A stretch of 64,000 bases of DNA, taken from positions 1 through 64,000 of the forward strand of contig CALJUX010000004.1 in NCBI GenBank assembly GCA_937978655.1. The letters run 5' to 3'. Position numbers and translations under genes: made by a program. The DNA is from an uncultured Chromatiaceae bacterium (GTDB taxonomy: Bacteria; Pseudomonadota; Gammaproteobacteria; Enterobacterales; Alteromonadaceae). Of this stretch, positions 1 to 8,016 are shown in pieces; the first letter of the stretch is position 1; every line of letters starts with the position of its first letter. The notes under the pieces were generated by a model. That model was not told the DNA's origin, made no database searches, and saw only the letters and a program-made list of their open reading frames with translations.

Positions 1-63
1 CTGTACCTGCTGTACCTGCTGTACCTGCTGTACCTGCTGTACCTGCTGTACCTGCTGTACCTG
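1..63 (+). repeat. 9-bp tandem repeat, seven copies
   Basis: The unit CTGTACCTG is repeated seven times without a mismatch up to position 63, and the array begins at the window edge, so the true copy number is unknown. Read in the frame of the downstream gene it encodes a Val-Pro-Ala repeat. The unit length is a multiple of three, so copy-number change would alter linker length without a frameshift. Confidence 0.95.
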
Positions 64-350
64 CAACGGTGGCGCCGGCAGCAGATCCTGTCCAGAGTTT
101 TGGCCTGGAAAACCGCGCACCGGCGCAGCAAATTGCCGATCTGCGACTCGAAGTCAAATCAGTGCGTATCACAGCAAAACGCCGGGCTGAGATCACCATG
201 CAAAACGGGCAGATCTGGCTGCAGACTGACGACAGCCGCTTTGACATCAAAACCGGCGATATCTGCCGTATTGAACGCGCCGCACTCGGCTCTTTCCTGC
301 TCAACAACGGCCGCAGCAACCGCAATATCCGGGTGCGCCGTGTCGACTGA
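1..350 (+). CDS. 3' end of an unknown protein with a Val-Pro-Ala repeat linker
   Basis: Only the C-terminal part is visible; the frame (codons starting at position 3) is open from the window edge to the TGA at 348-350. It begins with a Val-Pro-Ala tandem linker encoded by the 9-bp repeat. A compact basic C-terminal domain of about 80 residues follows, with the features NGQIWLQTD, GDICRIER and NRNIRVRRVD. I recognise this as a domain of conserved hypothetical proteins in marine gammaproteobacteria, not as a named family. The internal GTG at 69 could be taken as a start, but the open frame and repeat upstream argue that it is internal. The stop overlaps the GTG start of tatD by 11 bases, so the two genes are probably co-transcribed. 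No function is assigned. Confidence 0.7.
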   Translation, partial: VPAVPAVPAVPAVPAVPAVPATVAPAADPVQSFGLENRAPAQQIADLRLEVKSVRITAKRRAEITMQNGQIWLQTDDSRFDIKTGDICRIERAALGSFLLNNGRSNRNIRVRRVD

Positions 351-1143
351 GCCACTGCGCTGGTTCGATGCCGGCGTCAACCTGTTCAGTGCACAGTTTG
401 ATGCCGATCGGCCACAAGTGGTCCTACAGGCGCTCAGCGCCGGCGTCAGCGAGCTGTTGTTAATCAGCAGTGATCTGGCGGAGAGCCAGGATAACCAGCA
501 GTTTTGCCAGCAACATCACGGCTGCTATACCACTGCCGGTGTACATCCGCATCAGGCTGATCAGGTCAGTGTTGACTGGCTGGCACAGCTTGAGCAGCAA
601 CTGCAGCAACCCGAAGTGGTGGCGGTCGGCGAATGTGGTCTGGATTTTAACCGGATGTTTTCTGCCAAATCGTCGCAGCTAAGTGTATTTTCTGCGCAAC
701 TTTCCCTTGCCAAACAACATGCAAAAGCGGTTTACTTACACGAACGTGACGCTTTTGCCGAACAGATCGCATTGCTGAAGTCGCACCAAATCCACCATGG
801 CATTGCCCATTGTTTTACCGGTGATACTGCACAGTTGCGGGCTTATCTCGACCTCGGTTTATACATCGGCATTACCGGCTGGCTCTGTGATGAGCGGCGG
901 GGACAGTCGCTGCAACAAGCGTTGAATTATCTGCCGCTGGACCGTCTGGTTCTGGAAACGGATGCACCTTATTTGTTACCGCGTAATCTGACCGACAAAC
1001 CGAAAAGCCGCCGGAATGCACCGGCATTTTTGCATGCGATTGGCGCACAGGTGGCGGCATTGCTGCAACTGGAGCTTGGTGTCGTGGCGGCAGCAAGCCG
1101 GCAGAACAGCCTGCGGCTGTTTGGGATCTGTGCCGATGCCTGA
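340..1143 (+). CDS. tatD: TatD family metal-dependent DNase
   Basis: A 267-residue protein of the TatD family, TIM-barrel Mg-dependent 3'-5' exonucleases active on DNA and RNA in the cytoplasm. The opening DAGVNL matches E. coli TatD, which also lacks the H-x-H of other family members. Further family motifs are TAGVHPH, VGECGLDFN, LHERDA (metal His), HCFTG, GITGWLCDERRG and LETDAPYLLPR. The start is GTG at 340, inside the last codons of the preceding gene; the open frame extends upstream only as antisense-like sequence without family similarity. The stop overlaps the start of the diguanylate cyclase by 8 bases. Length and motif order are normal, so the call is firm even though the biological role of TatD remains debated. 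Confidence 0.93.
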   Translation: MSTEPLRWFDAGVNLFSAQFDADRPQVVLQALSAGVSELLLISSDLAESQDNQQFCQQHHGCYTTAGVHPHQADQVSVDWLAQLEQQLQQPEVVAVGECGLDFNRMFSAKSSQLSVFSAQLSLAKQHAKAVYLHERDAFAEQIALLKSHQIHHGIAHCFTGDTAQLRAYLDLGLYIGITGWLCDERRGQSLQQALNYLPLDRLVLETDAPYLLPRNLTDKPKSRRNAPAFLHAIGAQVAALLQLELGVVAAASRQNSLRLFGICADA

Positions 1144-1951
1144 TTTTCAGCCGCTATTTCGCTTCCTGATGCCCGTCTTACAGTTTCCCTGGCTGTTTGT
1201 CCTGTTATGCAGTCTCAGTTTCAGTCTGGGCGCCGCACTATGCGCCTGGTTTGTCTACCGCCGGCAATTAATCTGGCAACACGAAACCGCGGAGCGGCTG
1301 GAAGACAATATCCAGTCCCGCACTTTGGAGCTACAGTTCGCCCTGAGCGAACTGGCGGAAAAGAACCGCGCGCTGGAAGAGCAAAATACACTTGATGCGC
1401 TGAGCGGCGTGCGTAACCGGGCTTATTTTGACAAAAAATTACTGGCCGAAATGAAACGCAGCCGGCGGGAACAACGACCGCTGGCGCTGGTGATGCTGGA
1501 TATCGACCACTTTAAACAAATCAACGACGAGCACGGTCATCTGGCCGGCGACGCCGTGATCCGTGGCGTCGCCCAACGTATTCAGGCACTGCTGAAGCGC
1601 TCCAGTGATCATATCTGCCGTTATGGTGGTGAAGAATTTGCTTTAATCCTGCCCAACACCGATGCAGAAGGTGCCGTCGCACTGGCAGAGCAAATCCGCC
1701 AGGCGGTTGCTGACACTCCATTTGATACTGAAATTGGCGCGCTGACCGTGCAGATCAGCGCAGGTTGTTACGCGGTGGTCACGGACCCCGCTATGGCTGG
1801 CGCAGATTATATTCAGGCGGCCGATCAGGCCCTCTACCGGGCCAAACATCAAGGGCGAAATCAGGTACAATTAACTCCCGTACCGGAACCTGAGTCCGGT
1901 GATGCTGCCCCTGAGCCAACCGAAGGAACTGCGGATGAATCCGAACTCTAG
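1136..1951 (+). CDS. membrane-anchored GGDEF diguanylate cyclase
   Basis: A 271-residue protein that should make cyclic di-GMP from two GTP. A single membrane helix lies at about residues 17-41, followed by a charged coiled coil at about 50-85 and then the GGDEF domain. The active-site motif is GGEEF (164-168), preceded by RYGG. An RxxD inhibitory site, RSSD at 155-158, lies exactly five residues before GGEEF, so product inhibition should be intact. LDIDHFKQIND holds the metal-binding Asp. ATG 1136 gives the N-terminal membrane anchor; ATG 1169 is a possible alternative. It overlaps tatD by 8 bases and hemB by 17, so it sits inside a translationally coupled cluster with two housekeeping genes. 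There is no recognisable sensor domain beyond the anchor and coil. Confidence 0.9.
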   Translation: MPDFQPLFRFLMPVLQFPWLFVLLCSLSFSLGAALCAWFVYRRQLIWQHETAERLEDNIQSRTLELQFALSELAEKNRALEEQNTLDALSGVRNRAYFDKKLLAEMKRSRREQRPLALVMLDIDHFKQINDEHGHLAGDAVIRGVAQRIQALLKRSSDHICRYGGEEFALILPNTDAEGAVALAEQIRQAVADTPFDTEIGALTVQISAGCYAVVTDPAMAGADYIQAADQALYRAKHQGRNQVQLTPVPEPESGDAAPEPTEGTADESEL

Positions 1952-2948
1952 TTATTTCCCTGCCGGCCGGATGCGCCGGATGCGTGCCGACGATTTCAGC
2001 CGCCGGCTGATGGCCGAACACCAGGTTACTGTGAATGATTTGATCTACCCGATGTTTATCATCGACGGTGACAATAAACGCGAAACGATCGCGTCGATGC
2101 CGGGCATCGAACGGCTGACGCTGGACTTGCTGCTTGAAGAAGCCCGTTTGCTGGCTGATTTAGGTATTCCGGCTATTGCGATTTTTCCGGTGACGGCCGC
2201 TGACAAAAAATCATTAGAAGCCGAAGAAGCCTGGAACCCGGACGGTCTGGCACAACGCGCCGTGCGCTTGCTGAAACAGCACGTACCGGAACTGGGTGTG
2301 ATCACTGACGTCGCACTGGACCCATTTACTACCCACGGTCAGGACGGCATCATCGACGACAAAGGGTATGTGGTCAATGACATCACCACCGATGCGCTGG
2401 TGAAACAAGCGCTGTCGCACGCTGCCGCCGGTGCCGATATCGTCGCGCCTTCAGACATGATGGACGGCCGTATTGGTGCCATCCGTGAAGCACTGGAAGC
2501 CGAAGGTTATGTCAACACGCGGATCATGGCCTATTCCGCCAAATATGCGTCCAGCTACTATGGCCCGTTTCGCGATGCGGTTGGTTCCGCCGGTAACTTA
2601 AAAGGCGGTAACAAAAAGAATTACCAGATGGACCCGGCCAACAGCAATGAAGCCTTGCGCGAAGTCGCAATGGACCTGGAAGAAGGTGCTGACATGGTGA
2701 TGGTGAAACCTGGGATGCCTTATCTGGACATAGTCCGCCGTGTCAAAGACGAATTTGGCGTCCCAACTTTTGCTTATCAGGTCAGCGGCGAATATGCCAT
2801 GCATATGGCAGCTATCCAGAACGGCTGGCTGGCGGAAAAACCGGTGGTGATGGAATCCTTATTGGCGTTTAAACGCGCCGGCGCCGACGGCATCCTGACT
2901 TATTTCGCGAAGAAAGTGGCGATTTGGTTGAAAGAACAGTCCGTCTGA
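1935..2948 (+). CDS. hemB: delta-aminolevulinic acid dehydratase (porphobilinogen synthase)
   Basis: A 337-residue cytoplasmic enzyme of haem synthesis that joins two 5-aminolevulinate molecules into porphobilinogen. Both active-site lysines are present: K203 in AYSAKYASSYYGP and K258 in MVMVKPGMPYLD. The metal site reads DVALDPFTTHGQDG, with Asp and Ala where E. coli HemB has zinc-binding cysteines. This is therefore the Pseudomonas-type enzyme that does not use active-site zinc and is Mg-stimulated. The start is ATG 1935, preceded by AAGGAAC, and overlaps the 3' end of the cyclase gene. An intrinsic terminator follows within 20 bases of the stop and ends the tatD-GGDEF-hemB transcript. Confidence 0.97.
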   Translation: MNPNSSYFPAGRMRRMRADDFSRRLMAEHQVTVNDLIYPMFIIDGDNKRETIASMPGIERLTLDLLLEEARLLADLGIPAIAIFPVTAADKKSLEAEEAWNPDGLAQRAVRLLKQHVPELGVITDVALDPFTTHGQDGIIDDKGYVVNDITTDALVKQALSHAAAGADIVAPSDMMDGRIGAIREALEAEGYVNTRIMAYSAKYASSYYGPFRDAVGSAGNLKGGNKKNYQMDPANSNEALREVAMDLEEGADMVMVKPGMPYLDIVRRVKDEFGVPTFAYQVSGEYAMHMAAIQNGWLAEKPVVMESLLAFKRAGADGILTYFAKKVAIWLKEQSV

Positions 2949-2965
2949 TAGTCGTCAGAAAAGAT

Positions 2966-2989
2966 AAAGGCCGCAATTGCGGCCTTTTT
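2966..2989 (+). terminator. rho-independent terminator of hemB
   Basis: A perfect 9-bp stem, AAAGGCCGC with GCGGCCTTT, has an AATT loop and ends in a T run. It lies 18 bases after the hemB stop. The oppositely oriented gppA ends just beyond at 3008, so it may serve both directions. Confidence 0.9.
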
Positions 2990-3007
2990 GTTATGCATCA
3001 CCCAGCG

Positions 3008-4552
3008 TCAGCGCACTTGTAACTGCCAGCCGGCAGCCTGCTGATAGGCGACTTCCTGTTCCAGCTCGGCACGCATTAACGGATGTTGTTCCAGCCAGCC
3101 TTTGGGCAGTGCCACTATCAATACTTCGGCCTGCGCACTGATTTGCACTTCCGGCAGCGCTTCATGTTTACGTCGCATCGACAGAATCACGGCAAGACGC
3201 AACAAGCGGGTCAGCCGCACCGCCAACAATACCGACGTCATAGTCTGACGGGCAATAATATCGCGCTGAATATCAGAGCGGTGGTTAAACACCAGCGCCA
3301 TCAGCAACTGCTGCTGGGCACGGGTAAAACCCGGCAATTCGGTATGGCTGATAATATAAGCGCCGTGATGATGGTGATTTTTATATTCGATCAGCAAGCC
3401 AAGCTCATGCAATAAAGCGCCGGCCCGCAACATGCTGAGGCCTTCAAACTTGGCCAGATTCCACTGGTCTTGCAGCTGATGCGCCAGCTGCAGCGCCATT
3501 TCGGCGACGCGGTTGGCGTGTTGCTGATCAATGTAATAACGCACCATCAGACTAGCAATAGTGCGGTTACGCACATCGGTATGCTGCAGCTGCGGCAGCA
3601 TGCCGTACAAAATACCTTCGCGCAGCGCACCGCCGGACAGAGTCATGCCGGGGATATGTAACTGCCGGAACAAGCCGATTAAAATAGCCAGGCCCGAGGC
3701 AAACACTTGTTTGCGTTCTTGCGCCAGGCCAATGATGTCCAGTTTGTCGATTTGGCCACAGGCAATACTCTGTTGCATGATGGTTTCCAGTCGCGCCAGC
3801 GTGATCACTTCATCCATGCCCTGACCGACCAGAATTTCCTGCATCGCCTGCACTGTGCCCGACGCACCGACTGACAACTGCCAGCCAGTACCAAGAAATT
3901 GCTGCGCCACCGCAACGGTCTCCGCTTCTGCGGCGGCAATGGCGGCATTAAAATTGTCTTCGCTGAGTAAACCATCGCTGAAATAGCGATCAAGGTAAGT
4001 GACACAACCCATATGCAGGCTGGCCAGATGCAAAGGCGCAAAACCGTGGCCGATGACCATTTCGGTCGAAGCGCCGCCGATATCGATGACCAGACGGTTA
4101 CTGTCAGAGCTGGAGGTATGTGCCACGCCCAAATAAATCAGCCGGGCTTCTTCTTCGCCGGAAATGACTTCAATGCGGTGGCCGAGAATTTTTTCTGCTT
4201 CAGTCAGGAAGACTTTTACGTTATGGGCGAGGCGTAAGGTGGCGGTGCCAACAATACGGATATTCTGTGAAGGAATGTCCTGCAGCCGTTCGGCAAACAG
4301 CGCCAGACATTCCCAGCCGCGGGTCATGGCCTTTTTACTGAGCACCAGATTGTCATTGAGGCCACTGGCCAGGCGCACTTTACGTTTGACCCGGCCTATC
4401 ACCTGCACGCTGCCACCAACTACTTTCACCATCAGCATGTGAAAGCTGTTGGAGCCGAGATCAATCACAGCATAGATGTCCTGATGCTGTGTTGAACCCG
4501 GCAGCACAAAGCCGGTTTCAACGAGGTCGGGCGCGAGCTGGTCTTGGTCCAT
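3008..4552 (-). CDS. gppA: Ppx/GppA family phosphatase (pppGpp / polyphosphate)
   Basis: A 514-residue member of the exopolyphosphatase/guanosine pentaphosphate phosphatase family, which removes the 5' gamma-phosphate of pppGpp or trims polyphosphate in the cytoplasm. The N-terminal ASKHA-fold half has VIDLGSNSFHML, GTATLRLA and VIDIGGASTEMV. The C-terminal half is the helical HD-like region (LHELGLLIEY...HHHGAYII). Adjacency to rhlB is the arrangement of gppA in E. coli, hence the symbol, but a Ppx activity cannot be excluded. The start is set at ATG 4552, which overlaps the end of rhlB by 35 bases; a GTG at 4570 is in frame but less likely. The pair is transcribed away from trxA. Confidence 0.88.
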   Translation of the reverse strand: MDQDQLAPDLVETGFVLPGSTQHQDIYAVIDLGSNSFHMLMVKVVGGSVQVIGRVKRKVRLASGLNDNLVLSKKAMTRGWECLALFAERLQDIPSQNIRIVGTATLRLAHNVKVFLTEAEKILGHRIEVISGEEEARLIYLGVAHTSSSDSNRLVIDIGGASTEMVIGHGFAPLHLASLHMGCVTYLDRYFSDGLLSEDNFNAAIAAAEAETVAVAQQFLGTGWQLSVGASGTVQAMQEILVGQGMDEVITLARLETIMQQSIACGQIDKLDIIGLAQERKQVFASGLAILIGLFRQLHIPGMTLSGGALREGILYGMLPQLQHTDVRNRTIASLMVRYYIDQQHANRVAEMALQLAHQLQDQWNLAKFEGLSMLRAGALLHELGLLIEYKNHHHHGAYIISHTELPGFTRAQQQLLMALVFNHRSDIQRDIIARQTMTSVLLAVRLTRLLRLAVILSMRRKHEALPEVQISAQAEVLIVALPKGWLEQHPLMRAELEQEVAYQQAAGWQLQVR

Positions 4553-5804
4553 TCGGCGTTCCACGGCCACCGGTACGGCTTTGGCCTGGTCTTGGTTGCC
4601 CCATCCGGCGGCGCACGCGTGGTTTTGGTACCACTAAATCCGTCAGCAAGGCACTGGCGTCATATTGCGTGACCGGAATGGAATGCTTGATGTAGTCTTC
4701 AATCGCGGTCAGATTCAGCGCATAACGTTCGCAGGCGAAACTGATGGCTTTGCCGCTTTCGCCGGCACGGCCGGTGCGGCCAATGCGGTGTACGTAATCT
4801 TCGCAGTCGTCCGGCAGGTCAAAGTTAAATACATGACTGACTTTTGGAATATGCAGACCACGGGCCGCGACGTCGGTGGCGACCAGAATATCCAGCTTAC
4901 CACTGGTGAAATCATCCAGAATTTTCAGCCGTTTTTTCTGAATCACATCGCCGGTCAGCATGCCGACACGATGGCCATCGGCTTCGAGCCAGGCAAAAAT
5001 GTCTTCACACCAGTGTTTGGTATTGGCAAACACTATGGCTTTATCCGGCCACTCTTCTTCCATCAGCGACAGCAACAATGGCATTTTATGTTCGCTGGAT
5101 GGATAAAACAGCTCTTCACTGATGCGGCTGCCGGTCATTTGCTCCGGCGCGATATGAATGTGTTCTGGCTGATTCATCTGTTCAAACGCCAGTTCCTGCA
5201 CCTTATAAGATAAAGTGGCAGAAAACAGCAGGCTCAACCGTTCAGTGGCTGGCGGCATGCGGCGGAACATAAAGCGGATGTCTTTGATAAAACCCAGGTC
5301 GAACATGCGGTCGGCTTCATCGAGCACCACCACCTGGATTTGCGACAGGTCATACAGGCCTTGTTTCAGGTAATCAATCAACCGGCCTGTGGTGCCGATC
5401 AGGATATCTGCGCCTTTTTCCAGCATCTGGCGTTGAGAATCGTAGCCTTCGCCCCCATAAATCAGTGCAAGCTTAAAACCGGCACTTTTTGCCAGCGCTT
5501 CGGCATCATTATGGATTTGCACGGCCAGTTCACGGGTCGGCGCCATAATAATAGCGCGCGGCTGACCTGAACCTTTTGGTTCATGATTCAGTAAATAGTG
5601 AAAAGTGGCAGTCAGGAAGGCCAGGGTTTTCCCGGTACCGGTCTGAGCTTGTCCGGCGATGTCTTTGCCCGCTAACGCTAATGGCAAAGTCTGCGCCTGG
5701 ATCGGCGTGCAATATTGGTAGCCTTGTGCTGTCAGGGCCTCGAGAATTTGAGGCGCCAGCGCGAAGTCGGCAAACTTATGTGTCGTGAGATGTGTTTTAT
5801 TCAT
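4518..5804 (-). CDS. rhlB: DEAD-box ATP-dependent RNA helicase RhlB
   Basis: A 428-residue RNA helicase, in E. coli the helicase partner of RNase E in the RNA degradosome. The N-terminus MNKTHLTTHKFADFAL is nearly that of E. coli RhlB, which fixes the start at ATG 5804. Helicase motifs appear in order: Q motif around CTPIQAQ, AQTGTGKT (Walker A), PTRELA, VLDEADRMFD, FSAT, DVAARGLH and HRIGRTGRAG. The C-terminal tail is basic and Arg/Pro/Gly-rich, as in RhlB, and may bind RNA. It is divergent from trxA with a 164-bp shared upstream region, the conserved gammaproteobacterial arrangement. Its 3' end overlaps gppA. Confidence 0.96.
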   Translation of the reverse strand: MNKTHLTTHKFADFALAPQILEALTAQGYQYCTPIQAQTLPLALAGKDIAGQAQTGTGKTLAFLTATFHYLLNHEPKGSGQPRAIIMAPTRELAVQIHNDAEALAKSAGFKLALIYGGEGYDSQRQMLEKGADILIGTTGRLIDYLKQGLYDLSQIQVVVLDEADRMFDLGFIKDIRFMFRRMPPATERLSLLFSATLSYKVQELAFEQMNQPEHIHIAPEQMTGSRISEELFYPSSEHKMPLLLSLMEEEWPDKAIVFANTKHWCEDIFAWLEADGHRVGMLTGDVIQKKRLKILDDFTSGKLDILVATDVAARGLHIPKVSHVFNFDLPDDCEDYVHRIGRTGRAGESGKAISFACERYALNLTAIEDYIKHSIPVTQYDASALLTDLVVPKPRVRRRMGQPRPGQSRTGGRGTPNGPRPARARPR

Positions 5805-5828
5805 AGCCGCTAAGCATAACCGTTGCGC

Positions 5829-5856
5829 TTGCAATAAGGAACAGTCCGGATAAAAT
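5829..5856 (+). promoter_or_regulatory. candidate sigma-70 promoter of trxA
   Basis: TTGCAA (5829-5834) and TAAAAT (5851-5856) are 16 bases apart in the rhlB/trxA divergent region. This would give a leader of about 105 bases before trxA. The evidence is from consensus match only. Confidence 0.4.
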
Positions 5857-5968
5857 TGAAGCGAGTTTTTTAACAGCAATTTCAGGCCTTACCGGCAATG
5901 CGGTCGGGTTCGGTTTAATGGCAGCACAGCCGCACAGTTTCGGTGGCCCTGCCCCAGTGGAGAGAGTA

Positions 5969-6295
5969 ATGAGCGATAAAATTTTACAAGTGACCGACGA
6001 CAGCTTTGAAGCGGACGTGTTACAGGCAGCAGGCCCGGTGCTGGTTGATTTCTGGGCTGAATGGTGTGGTCCTTGCAAAATGATTGCACCGATCCTGCAC
6101 GATGTTGCGGAAGAATATTCAGGCAAAGTCACAGTGGCAAAGGTCAACATCGACCATAACCCGAACACACCACCAAAATTCCAGATCCGCGGCATCCCAA
6201 CCTTGCTGCTGTTCAAAAACGGCCAGGTTGCTGCGACTAAGGTCGGCGCCCTGTCGAAAACTCAGTTAAAAGAGTTCCTGGATAGCAATATCTAA
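5969..6295 (+). CDS. trxA: thioredoxin 1
   Basis: A 108-residue cytoplasmic thioredoxin, the general protein-disulfide reductant and electron donor to ribonucleotide reductase and others. The redox motif WCGPC has its cysteines at 33 and 36, and the cis-Pro loop reads RGIPTLLLF. The length is exactly that of E. coli TrxA. The start is ATG 5969 after AGAGAG; the open frame extends 17 codons further upstream without thioredoxin similarity. A strong terminator follows 13 bases after the stop, so trxA is probably a single-gene transcript ahead of rho. Confidence 0.97.
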   Translation: MSDKILQVTDDSFEADVLQAAGPVLVDFWAEWCGPCKMIAPILHDVAEEYSGKVTVAKVNIDHNPNTPPKFQIRGIPTLLLFKNGQVAATKVGALSKTQLKEFLDSNI

Positions 6296-6308
6296 GCGGA
6301 CTCCAGCG

Positions 6309-6339
6309 AAAAGGCGTATTTTTTATACGCCTTTTTTTT
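6309..6339 (+). terminator. rho-independent terminator of trxA
   Basis: The stem AAAGGCGTAT / ATACGCCTTT has a short T loop and is followed by a run of eight T. It separates trxA from rho. Confidence 0.9.
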
Positions 6340-6341
6340 GT

Positions 6342-6369
6342 TTGAACTGGACGGCCAAAACTTATCCTG
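6342..6369 (+). promoter_or_regulatory. candidate promoter and long leader of rho
   Basis: TTGAAC (6342-6347) and TATCCT (6364-6369) are 16 bases apart and lie directly after the trxA terminator. The resulting rho leader would be about 110 bases. In E. coli the rho leader is the site of autogenous Rho-dependent attenuation; whether that happens here cannot be read from the sequence. Confidence 0.35.
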
Positions 6370-6487
6370 CTAAGGTGTGATCCAGCAACTTTTCTAAAAC
6401 CCGCTTGTTCGTTGACCAATCCAAACTCTTACCCATTTGCTCAGCGAAAAGCTTTCTTTCCGTTTTGATACACAAGAATCCATCAAT

Positions 6488-7756
6488 ATGCATTTAACCG
6501 AACTGAAACTGAAGCCGATTAACGAGCTGGTTGATCTGGCTGAGTCCATGGGTCTGGAAAATATGGCCCGTCTGCGCAAGCAGGACATCATTTTCGCCAT
6601 CTTAAAATCTCACGCCAAAAACGGTGAAGAAATCTACGGCGACGGTGTTGTGGAAATTCTGTCCGATGGCTTCGGTTTTCTGCGTTCTGCCGACAGCTCT
6701 TATCTGGCCGGCCCCGACGATATCTATGTATCACCGAGCCAAATCCGTCGTTTTAACCTGCGCACCGGCGACAGCATCTCTGGCCTGATCCGTCCGCCGA
6801 AAGAAGGCGAGCGTTATTTTGCGCTGCTGAAAGTCAACGAAGTGAACTTCGGCCGCCCGGAGCAGGCGCGCAACAAAATTCTGTTCGAAAACTTAACGCC
6901 ATTACACGCGAATTCACGTCTGCGGATGGAACGGGGTAACGGCAGTAAAGAAGATATCACGGCCCGGGTGCTGGATTTGGCTTCGCCGATTGGCCGTGGC
7001 CAGCGTGGCCTGATTGTGGCGCCACCAAAAGCCGGTAAAACCATTCTGTTACAGAACATCGCCCAGTCAATTGCTGCCAATTACCCGGAATGTGTACTGA
7101 TGGTGTTGCTGATTGACGAGCGCCCGGAAGAAGTCACCGAGATGCAGCGTATGGTCAAAGGTGAAGTCGTCGCATCTACCTTCGACGAACCAGCCAGCCG
7201 CCATGTGCAGGTTGCTGAAATGGTGATCGAAAAAGCCAAACGTTTGGTTGAACACAAAAAAGACGTGATCATTTTACTCGACTCCATCACCCGTCTGGCC
7301 CGTGCTTACAACACCGTGATCCCAAGTTCAGGCAAAGTACTGACCGGTGGTGTCGACGCCAACGCTCTGCACAAACCAAAACGTTTCTTTGGTGCCGCGC
7401 GTAATGTCGAAGAAGGCGGCAGCCTGACCATTATCGCCACAGCGCTGGTGGATACCGGTTCTAAGATGGACGAAGTCATTTACGAAGAATTTAAAGGTAC
7501 AGGCAACATGGAACTGCACCTGTCGCGCAAAATCGCCGAACGCCGTGTGTTCCCGGCCATCGATTTCAACCGCTCCGGCACCCGCCGCGAAGAATTACTG
7601 GCGTCATCCGAAGAGCTGCAAAAAATGTGGATCCTGCGCAAAATTCTCAATCCGATGGATGAGACCGACTGCATGGAGTTCCTCATCGATAAACTGTCGA
7701 TGACCAAAACCAATGACGAATTTTTCGACTCGATGAAACGGGCGAAAAACAGTTAA
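6488..7756 (+). CDS. rho: transcription termination factor Rho
   Basis: A 422-residue hexameric RNA-dependent ATPase that ends transcription at Rho-dependent sites. It is nearly colinear with E. coli Rho (419 residues). The N-terminal helical domain starts MHLTELKLKPINELVDLAE. The cold-shock-like RNA-binding fold contains GFGFLRS and DDIYVSPSQIRRF. Walker A is PPKAGKT, Walker B includes VIILLDSITRLARAYN, and the secondary RNA-binding Q loop is in SSGKVLTGGVDANAL. The start is chosen by alignment to E. coli at ATG 6488, although the frame is open from 6437. It is flanked by terminators on both sides. In related genomes ubiD commonly follows rho; here ndh follows and ubiD is 55 kb away. Confidence 0.98.
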   Translation: MHLTELKLKPINELVDLAESMGLENMARLRKQDIIFAILKSHAKNGEEIYGDGVVEILSDGFGFLRSADSSYLAGPDDIYVSPSQIRRFNLRTGDSISGLIRPPKEGERYFALLKVNEVNFGRPEQARNKILFENLTPLHANSRLRMERGNGSKEDITARVLDLASPIGRGQRGLIVAPPKAGKTILLQNIAQSIAANYPECVLMVLLIDERPEEVTEMQRMVKGEVVASTFDEPASRHVQVAEMVIEKAKRLVEHKKDVIILLDSITRLARAYNTVIPSSGKVLTGGVDANALHKPKRFFGAARNVEEGGSLTIIATALVDTGSKMDEVIYEEFKGTGNMELHLSRKIAERRVFPAIDFNRSGTRREELLASSEELQKMWILRKILNPMDETDCMEFLIDKLSMTKTNDEFFDSMKRAKNS

Positions 7757-7762
7757 TCCCGA

Positions 7763-7787
7763 AACCGGCCTGTGCGCCGGTTTTTTT
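7763..7787 (+). terminator. rho-independent terminator of rho
   Basis: The stem AACCGGC / GCCGGTT with a 6-base loop is followed by seven T, starting 7 bases after the rho stop. Confidence 0.9.
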
Positions 7788-8016
7788 ATAACCTGATTGA
7801 TCGCGCAGGTAAAACGCTATCTGTCGCGGGATATCAGCGAATAACGGACCTGACTGCAGTTGATGTTGGGCTGCTTCGGCAGATCAGCTGCGCTCAGGTC
7901 AAGCCGTGGGGACCTGGTGGTGTCTGCGCCGCTGACAGTCCCGGGAGTTGGGCCCGGACCTGCTGGCGTACAAGAATTCCCTCTTGTATCTCGATGACAA
8001 ACAAAGGTTAGGAAAG

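Noticed and set aside
1..63. CRISPR-like or phase-variation repeat
   Set aside because: There are no spacers between copies, and the 9-bp unit keeps the reading frame, so it is neither a CRISPR array nor an on/off switch.
4665..5213. 182-codon open frame antisense to rhlB
   Set aside because: It lies wholly within the conserved helicase motifs of rhlB and its translation has no domain character.
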